DNA from: Adiantum capillus-veneris
Lineage: Eukaryota; Streptophyta; Polypodiopsida; Polypodiales; Pteridaceae
Length of the DNA: 64,000 nucleotides
Reading direction: 5' to 3'
NCBI GenBank assembly: GCA_014529385.2
Contig: CM043953.1
Span: 97,973,842 to 98,037,841 of the forward strand
Below the pieces are notes generated by a model that saw only the letters and a program-made list of their open reading frames with translations, did no database searches and was not told the origin of the DNA. The position numbers and the translations under genes were made by a program. Positions 40,383 to 53,633 of the stretch are shown one piece after another. Every line of letters begins with the position of its first letter. Position 1 is the stretch's first letter.

Positions 40383-41076
40383 TGTGAGGAATGCGGAATA
40401 CAATAAGGATCTAGTAGCAAGGAGAGTAGAGAGAGATACGATGCAAAGTAGATTAGTGGCAAATCAAAAACTTTAGATTAGCACTCTATTACAAAGTGAT
40501 GACGTCATCCACCTATGCGCTCTCAAGGTAGAGCTTGGATGGCAATTTAGACAACTAGAGCAAGTAGGAATACAAGGGACTAACAATCCTTCAATAAGGA
40601 TGTGCATGTGTGCATCAAGTGTGCACACCATTCACCAAATTACTCATGAGAAGGCCTCTTTATATAGATGTAAGGGAGCCTCTAAACGCCCATGTGTAGC
40701 CGCCCTTACATAGCCAAATCCAAGTAGAACTTTGTCTTGTGTGACCAAGTCCAAGTAGGAATCTCCCATGCGCCCATGTGTAGCCGCTTTTGGGTAGACA
40801 AGTCCGCCTAGAACTCGGCCACCGGCCAAGGAAATTCAACCATCGGCCAAAGACCACGGACAACCGGCAACCAGCCATCGAACGACCATTTTTCGATTGT
40901 CTTTCAGCCACAGTTCGACCAAGATATTCCGATGAAAGGAATATTTCGATGAATATTTTGCCTTGAGTTTGCTTCATACCATCCACGATCAGAAATCGAG
41001 ATCTCATCAACGTGCAAAGCAAGAATCCACCAAATATATGCGCACCATTGACTTCTCCTCATATGGGGTCCTTACA
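40383..41076 (-). repeat. Copia 5' LTR (outer edge inferred)
   Basis: On - it ends CCTCACA at the primer-binding site and would start TGTAAGGACCCC if the outer edge is at 41076. A TATA box (CTATATAAAG) lies at about 40659-40668, followed by a transcript-start-like region. The segment GGCGGCTACACATGGGCG-like text is repeated within U3. The length of ~694 bp depends on the chosen start. Confidence 0.65.
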
Positions 41077-43079
41077 AACTATGCAACATATATTGTGGTG
41101 GCAAAACTGAGAGAGGTGGGCATTGCAAGTATACCAACAATGAAGAAGCACCAAGGTCACAAAAGCGTCAATGAGGTATTTGTTGAGGATTAATCTCTCC
41201 CGCATCATGCATGTTGTCAAATGCAGAGTAAGCAATGTTTTTCACATTGGTCAACATGAGGTGCAAAGGGTCATAGTTTATGACATTATAGAAACTTATT
41301 TAATCCCGTGTATGATACATTTCATCTATTTAAATCAAGAGGTGATAATACTTGCAAAAATTTGCAACATTCAATTTAAAAATCTACAAAGATAGCAAGT
41401 TTGCCCCTAGATTTCAAATTTAGCTATAACATTAAAATTAAGAGGTGAGTACTTTATAGAAATTTGGACAAACAATGTGAAAGTTGTCAAATATAATTAA
41501 TTTCTCTCCCGGATATCTTGTGTGAAAGCTTTATAAGTTTGAGGGAAAAAAATTCAAACACAAACCACAACGCATATGGGGATAAAAGTGTTACGGTAAT
41601 TGCAACATATCTCCCAATATATATGACTATAGTATGGTTAACAAACGGTAATCAATTTCTATAATTAGATCTTCACTCAATTTGCATGGCTCACATTGGA
41701 TGTGCAATTTGAGAGGGTCCTACTAACAAGGTTATCTCTATTTATAGAGAGAGTCTATTTTTTAGTAACCAACTTGAAACTAATAAATAGAGCTTACGTG
41801 GTTGCATTGAGGCACAAATTTGGGAGAAAGTAGGGTTTTCCCTAGTGGTGTGGTATTTTGTCTATCTCTTCGTCCATGTCTTCTCTTCTACATGAGTAGC
41901 ACTATGATCTAGGTCATACCATAACGCATGAGCCTTGGTGCTCTACGGAAGCACCTCCATCAATAGCCTAATGCACCATTTGAACCCCTTAATTTAGTGC
42001 CAAATATATCCGATGCAACTCTAATGATAAGAGGGCACGAGCCTAGCAACCAAATCTTTGATGGCACACAAAAGAGATGGATTGTAGGCAAGTGGACTTT
42101 AGGAAATCAGGAACATTGTAAAGTTGTGAAGACGAGGAATGGCATTGTCGTGCAAGAGGTGAGTAACATATGCCATCAAGAAGAGAGATAGATAGGGTAA
42201 CCACAAAGCTCACGAGAGCCTCATACAATGAGCAGAAAGATGGTGTAGACAAAACGCGCATGCTGCCATCTCGTTTCTAAAGTTTAGATACCTAGATTTG
42301 GTCATTTCTTCCCTTATAACCCTTGAACATATTGGCCCATGCAAAGCATATCTCCATACCTATGCCTCTTGTCCTGTAATCTCACTCGTGAATTGGAGAT
42401 TCGGAGTCATGAGAACAACCCTTCAATTGTTTTACAACCTATATTGGTAATGAGTGTTTCCTATTGCATTCAACCATTCCTATTACATTTTACCCACTCA
42501 TAGCTTATACATTCTTTCTTATACCCTCTCTTGCAAATGAGTGGAGTATTAATCACTATCTCCATCCACCAATTGGAATTTTCTTTCTGATCAACATTCC
42601 CTAAAATAATTTTGGCTTACTCGAGGCAACGCTAAGGCTCTACACTTTGGGCGGGCCTAAAAACGAGCTCCTAATGTAAAGATATTCGGTGCTTGATACC
42701 TATTAACACAACGTGGCTGTAGAGGCAACCTGATCAATGAGGATGATGACATGACAATACAAAACCCAATTTTTTCTTGATAATGTTTAATCCAAGACGG
42801 ACTACTTACATTCACTTGCATACATACAAGCATAGTAAAACCAAAGCAGGATAACATGTATATCAGAAATAACTTTTTTTTATAGAAAAACTCACAATTG
42901 TGAGTGAATTATATTAATCAACCCAAATAGTTACAAGGTCTCGTCATGCTCATGTTGAGCCATGACCTCATCCAGGGACCCAAATTACATCGGCTATCAG
43001 GGCAGCCATACCAACCAACTTATCTTTGATACATAAGGTCCATTATCATGTTCTTTTGAGATATTTTAATTACCAATAG
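41077..43079. other. Unassigned AT-rich stretch
   Basis: No domain, RNA gene or long frame that I recognise. It may include untranslated parts of the LINE fragment to its right. Confidence 0.4.
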
Positions 43080-44031
43080 CCAAGATTTCCCCCGTCCTAG
43101 GCATGCCCTCTGCAGACAGCAAGGCACAAGTAGTCCTAGACCAATCCTCCGATTGTTGCTTGCGCCCGAGCGTCCATATTAGCACTTTGCTTTCTTGTAT
43201 AATTATTGCGAAGCTTGCCACCTCAAGACCTCCTTCAAACACACGGCGGTTCCGTATCTACCATACATTATGTAGGAAGAAGTACCTGACGATTGAGGGT
43301 TGATGAGGATGGCAGGACCACTCGAATTCTTCACTCCAAGGAATAGATCGGTCTTGTAAAAACCAATTTTCCATGTTCTTTGGACCCACTTGCATATTTT
43401 CCCTGCAAGGCCTTTGAAGTTGGGCAATCCATGAAGAGGTGGGCCAGATCTTCAATAGCCAACCTGCACCCCAAGCATCGATCTGACCCAATCCCTCTTT
43501 CCTAAATCTTCACCCCCGCCGGTAGAGCACCCCAAATTACCTTCCATAAGAATACCTTCATGTGCTGTGGAACCTTTGGCTTCCAGATGTTCTCCATTAC
43601 TTGCTCCCACCTTTCCTCCGGCCATTGTTTTTTCCATATCTTGTTAAGGGGGTTAGAACAATTCTTCTTATGCATCATTGTATGGTAGATGTCTTTAGGA
43701 TGGGGTTTCCATAAGAGACTGCTTCCACGCCATTTCCAGGCATTCTAGTCAAACTCCGAATCACAGATAGGCATCACTATATTGTCAAGATCTTTCATCG
43801 CTTTGTGAACCAGCAAGACCTCCAAGCTATTCAGTTGGTTCTGGGTAACCAAAAGGTCATTGGTTTTCCAACTCTTGTTGTTACTTTCCCAGAAGTGCCC
43901 CAGTCGATTCAGACCCTTATTATTCAGCTTCTTGGTTGTCTCTATCCAATAGGGAATTTGTGGCGGTTCTATAACTTTAGAAAGCCAGGGGGACCAATGC
44001 AAAATGGAGTTCTTGAAGTATTTGGTTCCCG

Positions 44032-44067
<36 letters not shown>

Positions 44068-44170
44068 TTTAAGACTCCTACTGCTCTATTGCATTTTCTT
44101 ACCAATTCTCCTGAGCTGCCCCCCAGTCTTAGGGTAGTCCACGTCGGGGCTAACAGCTTGTCATGAACCG
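43080..44170 (-). mobile_element. LINE (non-LTR) pol fragment with RT zinc-binding domain
   Basis: On - this reads KVPQHMKVFLWKVIWGALPAG, then DRCLGCRLAIEDLAHLFMDCP, the zf-RVT domain that ends plant L1-type reverse transcriptases. An in-frame TAG lies between the two halves. Upstream (about 44000-43745) are the preceding RT-linker sequences (LNRLGHFWESNNKSWKT), in a different frame. A 36-nt C tract (44032-44067 on +) interrupts the fragment. Endonuclease and the RT catalytic core are not visible. Confidence 0.8.
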
Positions 44171-44697
44171 CCACCCCTCTCTACTTATCTCAAATAACTA
44201 ATGTTTTATAATGCAATTGAAATAATGTTTCTTCTCTCTTGGAATTTACTTTCTATAGCCATAGCCATGATCTCACAACCATGACATGCATCACCAAGAG
44301 CATAGCCTTACAATGGATGCCGCAAAGAGCCTTCACATCACAGAAAGTCACACATATGAGCAAACAAATTTTGTAAACCTTAGCACCTTCGGAATCATGT
44401 TCTACACAACATTGATGTAAAAACATGAGAGTGAGAGAGGGGAACATTCACGCCTCCTAGACCGAAGTGCTATGAACTAATGCAAAATAGGAGAGGAGAC
44501 AGGTAGCAAGAGAGGAAATGGCACACCTCTAAGGAAAAACCCACCCCACTTTCTCCCAAATGCGTGCCACAAGACAACCATGTGAGCCGTATTTATTAGT
44601 TTTTGATTGGTTACAAACCCTGGCCTCTGTGATTATTACCACAACTGTTGCCACAAGGCTATTTCACCCACTACCTCCTACATTGTACCCACTTTAT
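44171..44697. other. Short unassigned stretch
   Basis: No gene recognised; only short frames. Confidence 0.4.
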
Positions 44698-44880
44698 ATA
44701 GCAACATTAGGTGTGCCATGTGCTTGCATGCAACCCCTATATATAGACCTTTAATTGCTCCGGTTGATCATACCTATAGGCTACCTAGACATCTAGCCTA
44801 TGATCCTTGATCAATAGCAACATTAGGTGTGCCATGTGCTTGCATGCAACCCCTATATATAGACCTTTAATGGCTTGAGT
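44698..44880. repeat. ~119-bp tandem repeat, second unit split by a solo LTR
   Basis: AGCAACATTAGGTGTGCCATG begins both units (44698 and 44817). The second unit stops at TTGACCA and continues after the LTR at 46571 (TATCTACAGGCTACCTAGAC), matching the unbroken first unit. Confidence 0.85.
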
Positions 44881-44886
44881 TGACCA

Positions 44887-45263
44887 TGTCATAATAATCA
44901 ATATTTAATTCTCCTAAATAATTTTCTCATGTTAAACTGATCATTTAATATGGGGAAGTGCCATGGGAGAAAAAGCTAGAATATTGGTTAAGCTAGCAGA
45001 CCGGCCACATTAGGGATCCAAAGGATGGAAAATAGGGATCCAAAGGGGGGGCCATCTGCAAAAGAGCCATGTGCAACAATGGGCTTAAAAGACCCTAAGG
45101 TTCAACCCATTAAAACTTCCAAAATGCTAAGGTTCCAAAATTCAAAGGTTGTGTCCAAAGGTGAAGCATGGGGGGAATTGAATGCTTTGTGTGTGTCCCA
45201 AAAGTCTTTATCAATCCCTACATAGGAGGGGGCGAGCCTTGGGAGTAGGGGATGAGAGAGAAA

Positions 45264-45326
<63 letters not shown>

Positions 45327-45799
45327 GCTCCCTTTACACAAAGGGAATGAGGAACACATGTCAGCTCTCTAGCCCAGATGCCCACAAGGTGTACCCAATT
45401 CCTATTGGATGGCCTTGGAGGTGGACCAATGAGAATTAGGCTAGAGTAACTCTAGTTTAATTAATTTAAAAACACTTAATAAAAGAACCAATGAGAATTA
45501 AGCTCTCTAGAAGACTATTGGACAGTCTCCCAAGGGGACCAATGAGCATTCAACAGCCCAATGGCTTGCCTGATTCCTATTGGCCAGGAGGCAAAGGGGT
45601 CCAACGAGAGTTTAGTTGCATTTATTAATTACATAAATCTCTCACAAAAGGGGAAAGGGGGACACATGTCAGAAGGCTATCACTTATACTGCTCAATTAT
45701 CATTGGCTAGCTCTAGGGAGGTCCAATGAGACTGTAGCATGAGCAAATAGCAAGAGGGGTCGACCAAGAGAGGGGGGGGCTGATTTTTGCAAGGCATTA

Positions 45800-45857
<58 letters not shown>

Positions 45858-46564
45858 AATCTCATGTGTGAAGTAAAGAAGACTCTCTCTCCTTCTCAAG
45901 CTTTAATGGAAAGCTTACCACCTACTCTAAGCTTCTGAGAAGGGAGGCCTACACCAACAACTCTTGGCTTTGTGATGCAAATCCAACCAAGAGCCAAGCT
46001 TCAATCCATGCTCATCTTCTCTACCATGCTAATTACTAAGCTAAGCTATGCTAATATGAGTGATTATGTGAGGAGATGTACATCTTTCTCGTAAGAATAC
46101 TCCTTCTTCCTCTCAATCTACTCTCATACCCCGCTAGCTCTCACCATCTTCGAAGGTGTGTGAGGTCTTGGGTCTGAGACCGGAGAGAATTGATGTTGTG
46201 TTTGATAAGTGTTTTGCTTAGTGCATGAATCTTTCATCTTCATCTTCATTGCACTAGCTAGTCTTGAAGGAACACAAAGAATTGTATTGTACAATGTCTC
46301 TCTTGATGGGAGAAACCATAATACAAAGCCTTTTGGAGGGGGGACCGGCTCCATGTAAATCCGGTCCTCAACTGTTGTCAATAGCTTAATTTCTCTCTCT
46401 TTTGAAAGTATTGTTCATGCTATCTAACTAGGTGTTATGCTTTTTGTTGCTCTATCCACCCAAGCACTCTTGTAATTCTCATTAGGAATCTATTCTAATG
46501 AAATGCCCACTATGTTCATGCTAATTTCCGCTACACACAAGTTTGTAGGCCATTAAATGTTACA
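44887..46564 (+). repeat. Solo LTR (6-bp target duplication)
   Basis: 1,678 bp with TG...CA ends, the same family and orientation as 37208-38801. It is flanked directly by TGACCA at 44881-44886 and 46565-46570. It contains (AC)n at 45267-45324 and 45803-45850. The neighbouring tandem unit provides an internal empty-site control for the insertion. Confidence 0.9.
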
Positions 46565-46570
46565 TGACCA

Positions 46571-47930
46571 TATCTACAGGCTACCTAGACATCTAGCCTA
46601 TGATCCGTGACCCATAGAGTTGACATGCTATCCTATTACAATCAAACTATCTCTGGACTGCCTCTGACACAATTCTCATCTGCATGCATAGCTATTGTCA
46701 TCATAGTCCATTTACTAGCCTAATAGTGGTACATGTTGCAACCCAGGTACATAGACCGCTTCTGACACGTCAAGGATCATAGCGCAGAGCAATGGAGTCC
46801 ATTGCCAATCAATAAACTCCTTGGCCTTGCCATCATATTAATCTTGTGCTCATAAAAACAGGCATGTAGCAACCATGGCCTGCATCTTTGATGAGCTTGC
46901 GGTTTGAGTTTAGTTGAGTTGTAGCTTCCGACAAGAGTGACTAGCATGATAAACTCAAATAATGGAACTGACGGATCTGTTTGATCCTTGGAAGCAAGAC
47001 CAAATAAATAAAGCAGAATAATTATAGTACGCAGGTAGTAGTGTGAGAGATAATGGGAGGCTTTTGTGGCTATGCAGTCTCTTCTGGTGATTCTTTCACA
47101 CTCCAATGACATGAGAGAGACATAAATACCTACCGCCTTGTTTGCCATCCTTGGTTGAGGTTGTCTTCAACTATTGTGCATCCGACAATGTTCATCCTAC
47201 CTTCTCAACTATATTGTAGCATGTGTACGTCGTTGACTGCACTCAACCCGTATCACCACCTTTAAAAAAAAAAAAAAAGAGACAGAAGAGCAACTTTGTT
47301 ACTTAGCATCCTTTCTCCAATATCATAATCTTTGCCTGTTCCTTTTGTTGCGAGCACAATTTTATTGCACCTACATGTACCTTCACCACTCTAAAAAATA
47401 AAGCAATGTATGCATCAAATTTAGCACCATGTGGGGATTTGTATTTTTTAAGGATAGAGATTTGTCCATCTGGACAGGTCCCCTTATAGCACGTTCACTA
47501 ACAGGCTGTTGTGCTAACCAAGTAGCCATTAGGAGCACCGCACAAGATCATTGACGTAATCATGCCGTGGTGATTGATTCAACAACGCAACATTGTAGTG
47601 CAAACCAGGATCTAGAACGAAGCAATTGAATTCTGGTTGCCCTTGTGAATAAGTGTTGAGCTTTCAAATTGTAGAGTGAAAATTGCCAAAATGTTCATTT
47701 TAGACAAAATTACTAGCTAGAATTTCCTATGGCAATTACACTCATTGGTCTAGAACTTTTTTGTTCGGCGAGCGGTCGATCCCTCGCCGAGGAGGGCCTA
47801 GGGTCCCTCTTCATGTTTAAGGTGCTTCACACATATCCGTTTTTGCTAAGAGAACAAAAGACAATGATTGGGGATGTTTGTGAATTATTTATGTAATTGT
47901 GTGAGCACATAAAGTACACCGAGAGAATTG
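46571..47930. other. Upstream intergenic region of the W2-domain gene
   Basis: Contains an A15-like tract at about 47263 and no recognisable element. A 123-codon open frame on - (46777-47148) shows no domain. Confidence 0.4.
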
Positions 47931-48142
47931 TGATTGGTTGATATAAGGGCCGCTTCACATACGTTCTTATAGCTAGCGTACTCTCTTTGGAGGCTCATCA
48001 GGTTCTCTCCTATCTCCCCTTTGTGCGCCCGATTACCGAAGGTGCACACACATACCTACACACACCCACAGCTCAGAAGGGCGAGCGCGAGCTGCTCCGG
48101 CCTCTGAAGGACCTCTCGTCTTCGCAACTCAGGTCGTGGTTT
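47931..48142 (+). promoter_or_regulatory. Putative core promoter and 5' UTR of the W2-domain gene
   Basis: ATTGGTT (inverted CCAAT) at about 47934 is followed at once by a TATA-like GATATAAGGG. A pyrimidine-rich stretch (CTCTCCTATCTCCCC) precedes the start codon at 48143. The transcription start is not determinable from sequence. Confidence 0.45.
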
Positions 48143-51100
48143 ATGAGGTCAGTCGTTCTCCCTCTTGCCGATCTCGGATCTCAGTAGGGTTTCTTCCGCC
48201 CTCTGCTCCTATAGCTTCTCCGTTATCCGTCTGTTGCCTCGCCTACTCGTTTCATGTTTGCGTGCCGCTTTCTTTAGATCGGGCTCAGCTCTACCTTACC
48301 TCACCACGATCCTCTGTTCATGCGTTGTTTGACCTTGTTTTGATCACCCTCTTTTCCTGATCGTCCTGCCCAACATCCGTAACCCTCTTGAGCCGTTTCA
48401 TCTGCCTGTCATTCTCATTCTTGTTTTTGTGCTGAATTTCACTAGATTTGTTGTAGTGGGTGGTGTTAGTACAAAGCTTGTGTGATATCCGATTTCATTT
48501 TGTTCCTCCGCAGCGTGGTGTATTTGTGCAATTGGAATTGGGTCCTCTGTTTTGTGAGGACTTTACTCGATCTTGCGCAATTGGAATTTGGTCCTCTGTT
48601 TTGTGAGGACTTTACTCGATCTTGCACAAGAATTGACAATACCCCTTTTTTTCTTATTGCAGCTCTAAGGAGAGGCCGACTCTTGGGTAAGGATCAACCT
48701 CTTGAAACTTTCAAGCTCCAAAGAAGACACTTGTTTATTAATTACCTGTGAACAGTCTGCAATGGACTCCCCATAAAGATTAAATGATTCTGCTTTTATA
48801 GTGATCTTGCAATTTCGGTTTTGTGTGCTGATCAAGTATGATAGTGATATTCGTTTTGCATTTTGATGCGGTGGTCGGTGAAGAATTGTTTGTGTCGATC
48901 TTTTAGCATTATCAAGACTTTATACATTCCCACTCTTTGATGGTCATGCTGCTATTTGCGGTGATTGCCTTATTCCAGCATTTCTATTTTTTGTTTATGA
49001 GCTCTGGTCTTTTGGTAGGTTGAAACTAGTTTGGTTGGCTGCATCTCAAGATCTTGATTTGAGTTGGGGCATATATGGGTTTCAGAATTTCTGAAGGTGA
49101 AGAGTAGTTGTCGAAATGACATGAATGAATGAATGTTCATTGGTATCGTGCTGAAGTTGTTAGGGTGCTTTGGCTTGGCTGGTTTGTAGCATGAGGTCTT
49201 CAATATTGTAGAGAGCTTGCATTCTCTTTGTAGAGAGTGCTAAATGATTCACTCCTTCTGTTGCACACCTTCGTGGTGATTATTTATTTAGCACTGGCTG
49301 GGCATTTTTTCAATGTATTTTGAAGACGCTTAATTGTATTATATGGTCTACTTGCATTTGAACTGCCAGTGAGGTAGTAATTGCTGATTCTTATGTGGGA
49401 GTGTCTCTTGTTGTGGCGACATTTTGTCAGTGTACGATGAAGATGTTATGCCTGAACTTTGAAATATCGCATAAATCTCTAAATGTGTATGTCTGTGAGC
49501 TTGTGAATCTTCTTGCTTATTGGCTCCAGCAATGCTAGGCATCTGCCCTTCCATGCCATTCATTAGTGCCTTAATTTTCTTAAATCATACACCCATCTCA
49601 TCTCCTGATCATTGAAATGTGAGATGTGTTGAGAGTAGGGTCTGCATAAAGATTTGTAGGTTTGCTGAATCATCAACATATCTAGAATTATTTGGACTTC
49701 CACTTATTCTTCTGAGGGTAACGAGCATTTCTACCTTTTGTTTGGCTGCCGCCTAGGCAAAAACAAGGGTGTACATGCTTTAGGTTGAAGTACCACCTGT
49801 AGGGCAAGAGAGGCCTATCAAGTTAAGATCTCTTTAGTTTATTTTTAGAATAGTATTTATGGAAGGCCTAACGTTCATAAATCTGCTTGCAGTACAGTTC
49901 AGGGGCCATGCAATAAATTGGAAATAACCATATCCTATATTTTTGTCTGTTCGTGAAGCGTATCTATTTTCCTCAGTGTTGGGTGGCTGTTAGATTCTTG
50001 CTAATTTGAAAGCTTTTGGCAAAGCTAATAATTTGACAAAGCTAAGTTGAGACCTCATTAGTATACTTTTTAGAGTAGCACTTTTGGAAGTCCCAACGAT
50101 CATAAATCTGCTTGCAGCATCCAATAATTGGAAATAACCATATCCTATGTTTTTGTCTGTTCCTGAAGCGTATCTATTCTCCTTATTGTTGGGCGGCTGT
50201 TAAATTCTTGCTAATTTGAAAGCTTTTAGCAAAGCTAATAATCTGGCAAGTGTATTGCTAAATGGAGAAGCCTGTACCTTGGAACAAGTTTTGATGATTT
50301 TCATTGAAGTATCCAACAAAATTACTGAAAGTGAAAGAGATTCCAATGCTTGGTGTGTTTTTCTCCTTATATGTTGATGCATGGATTGAAGAGATGCCCA
50401 ATCCTTTTTCTAATGCAAATTTGAGAGTTGACCTGAGGTTTTTGACTGTATCTTTGAAGTCAAAGAGAACTGTTTTTTGACATCTGCATTTTCGCTATTA
50501 CAAAGCCCCAGTGATGTGACACTGCCTTTGTGTCATGAGAAACCTTGTGCAAATGATATCAGGTTGGAAGCTTTAAGGCTGCATTGGAAACAGTTTACCA
50601 GTTATACTTGTTTTCCCTTTAGCATGGTTTTGGGTAGGTTCTTATTTGTGATTTGAAGGGGCTGTACTCATGGATGTTTTTTTTAAAAAAATTGCTTGCC
50701 CCTTTGTGGTCATAAAGCCATGCTGAGTAGGCTCTGCTCACGTGTGATTTGAAGGGGGTCTTTTTAGTACTTGTCCATTCTGGTCATAATGTCCTGCTTT
50801 ATTTCTTGCCATTGTGGGCATAATCCAATGTCTTGTGCCCATACTTTCTTATTTTTGGATAAGCACAAAAAGTTTTTATATAGAAAAGAGAAGGGGAGAA
50901 GAGGAGCCCATGCGAAAGAGATGTCTATTGTTTCTAGTGCTTGTTTTTTGGGGACCGTTGAGTCGTCTACAAGCTTATATCTTCTTCTTTGGTTCTCTTT
51001 GAATGCAGTGGCACGCGGATCAAGACCCGCAAGCGGAATATAGCAGCTCCTTTAGACACTGCCAGTTTTGCGGATGCTATTGTCCAGATCTATCTTGAGC

Positions 51101-53633
51101 ATGGGGGAGACCTGGTAAAGTCACAAGGCTTCATCCGTGATGGTGTCTTTATGATGCAGTTTTTTGACCGCTCTTTTTGCAGGAGCTCATCGCAAAAGAC
51201 ATTGACGCCGCAGATCTTGATTTTTCAAGATATGGTGAAACCTTCTTTGAGGTACTCTCTTCCCCTACTAACACAGACATAACCCCCCCCCCCCCCCGTG
51301 CCGAGAAAAAAGAAGCTTGAAGTAACACTGGAATTGGGGAAGTTAAGCTCACATGTTTGTGTGGAAGTGGTTCACCCTATCTGTTTTCTCAAAGATTTGG
51401 GGTTTCCTTGCCAAGGTTTCAACCTGTGGTACTAACTCTTAGATGTTTTGCAACAAATGCAAGGAAATCCATCAGTTACTTGCAAATTTTTATAAGGATT
51501 TTTGTTCTGGTCCATCTATGATTTTTGTGATTTCTAAACAAATTAGGGCCCTTTTTGCCTGCAGTACTTGTAGATGCATGTAAAGTTGCACATCCTTGCT
51601 AGCTCCTTTATTCCTTGACTGATTGCCAATAGCTAGGTTTCACTTCAGCTGAAAATAAATCGTCAAGGAAATTTGTGATTTCAATGGTTTACAAATTAGA
51701 TGCTGTGGCTCAGGTTGTCTACACTGGTGGGCGCATCCAGCTTGGGTCAACCAAGCCAGAAGAGGGTGAAAGCCAGCCGTACTCTATCTTGAATTGTGAA
51801 GCTTCACGCGAAAAAATTCTTCCTCATGTGCTTTACATTCAAAAAATTATCAGGCGTCGTCCATTCATGATAAAGAGCCTTGAAAATGTCATGCAAAGGC
51901 AGCTTCAGTCATTGGAGCTCTATGAGCAGGCCGATCGCCTGAAGCTGGCTATTTTTACTGCCCTAACCTTCACACAAAAGCTCTCAGGGCTTCCTCCCGA
52001 AAACATTTTTTCTGTTCTATTGAAGGATAGCCTTGTCGCGAAGGGGACAGTTCTTGGATTTATCACAGATTGTTTTAAGGAGTACCTTGTGGAGAACAGT
52101 TTTGATGATTTAGTAGCTCTTTTAAAAAGAGCCAAAATAGAGGACCGGCTTCTGGAGTTTTTCCCAATGCAGAAGAGAACTATGGAGGCTTTCTCAGAGC
52201 ATTTCAGGTATTAAGTTCTGTGAAAGTGTGCCTGTGGCGACAAATGAGCAATGGTTTAACATGCAAGAGCAATGGCTAAAACGGGGTTTGATTTGTGCAG
52301 CAAAGCGGGATTAGCTCCTCTTGTGGAGTACAATAGGAAGAAGGTTTTTGATGTGAAGTTGAAGGAATTAAAAACCCATCTGACTGATCAGATCTCAGAA
52401 AACGCAGACATGGGTGAGTTGATTGAGTCTGTAAAGCTGCGGTGCAAGGAAGCCAGCTTGCCAGATGTGGACGTGGTGCGGACTGTCTGGGAAGCTCTTA
52501 TGGATGCTATTCAGTGGTCTGGAAAGAATCAGCAGCAAAACATCAATTTAGCACTTCGACAGGTGGGTAAAGCGAGCAAATGGTCTTTTATTCCATCTAC
52601 TTTGTGCGGCTTGATTATGGCAATATTGAACAAACCCCTCCCCCTCGCCCTGGGGGCCTTTTTCTTTCTGTCTTGTCTTTCTCCCCTCCCATCTATCCTT
52701 CTGTATATTAGTGTGCGTGTGTATGCGCACACTATGTGTATGCACGTCTCTTCACACACAGGGTGAACATTGTATTTGGAGTGGAGGGGTTTTCTTCTCA
52801 TTCTTTCACATGGAGCTGCCTTTGTTACTTCTGTTTTCCCCCCTTTCTTATTTCAAGCTCAGTATTGAGATTGTCATAATTTTTTGCATCACTTTTTTGG
52901 TTCCATTTCGATTTATTGTTTCTCTAAGTAGATGCTTTAAAATAGTTTGGAAAAATCTCAACCAAGGTTCATTAGGCCCCGGCCATTTTGGAAATATGAA
53001 AAACCTTACAAAATCTCTAAAATGCAAAAGTGAAGGGTGATGATGTAAGAGGTGAAAAGCCTTGAGGTATCGTAAAGTCAAAAGAAATCACATTCTCTAT
53101 GTAAAGAGGTTATGGTGCCACCATGTTTCTTTTATTGTCTTTTTCTTCTAGTCTTTCCTTCTCCTGAGTTTCATTACATAATTTATATTTGGAAGTCATT
53201 AGGAAATATATTTAGTCAAGAAGTGGACAAACTCATTGATTCTATTGTGGGTTTTCCAGGTCAAGACATGGGGAACCTTGCTTGGCTCATTCACTGTTAC
53301 AGGAAAACTCGAGCTGGAACTTATTTACACGATCCAGACTTATTGCTATGAAGATGCCAAACTTATGAAGTTGTTTCCTGAAATCATTCGCGCCTTATAC
53401 GATCAAGATGTGCTGGCAGAAGACACTGTTCTGCTGTGGTTCCGAAAAGGGTCCAACCCCAAAGGGAGGTATGACGAACTCTTGTGTTTTTTGCTCTTTG
53501 CCTCTGTTTTTTCGCTTGGTATGGCTTGCTCTTCCTATGAATCACACAGCTCTTTGTGTCACACAGGCAGACTTTTGTAAAGGGTCTCGAACCCTTTGTC
53601 AAGTGGCTAGAAGAGGCAGAGGAGGAAGACTAG
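48143..53633 (+). CDS. 5MP: eIF5-mimic protein / BZW-type W2-domain protein (8 exons, 411 aa)
   Basis: Members of this family carry a C-terminal W2 (HEAT-type) domain like that of eIF5 and eIF2B-epsilon. In animals they bind eIF2/eIF3 and temper start-codon selection; the plant role is by homology. Exons are 48143-48147, 48663-48686, 51009-51114, 51183-51251, 51714-52207, 52301-52562, 53260-53468 and 53567-53633. All introns are GT-AG, and the phases join to 411 codons plus TAG, the usual family length. The N-terminus has SSKERPTLGGTRIKTRKRN, the family hallmark split over exons 1-3. The middle has SRYGETFFE and RRRPFMIKSLENVM. The W2 region (exons 6-8) has QWSGKNQQQN, then LYDQDVLAEDTVLLWFRKG, and ends in the acidic EEAEEED. 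No lesion is seen. The first coding exon is only five bases (ATGAG), which automatic annotation may miss. Intron 2 is 2.3 kb. Confidence 0.95.
48528..48626. repeat. 49-bp tandem duplication in intron 1
   Basis: Two copies of a unit starting GCAATTGGAATT and ending TTACTCGATCTTG, differing at about one position, 37 bp upstream of the exon 2 acceptor. Confidence 0.9.
49818..50255. repeat. ~220-bp tandem duplication in intron 2
   Basis: Both units contain CATAAATCTGCTTGCAG, then GGAAATAACCATATCCTAT, then CTAATTTGAAAGCTTTT in order; the copies are moderately diverged. Confidence 0.85.

Noticed and set aside
46777-47148. 123-codon frame on the - strand upstream of the W2-domain gene
   Set aside because: No recognisable domain, no splice support, and composition like surrounding non-coding DNA.
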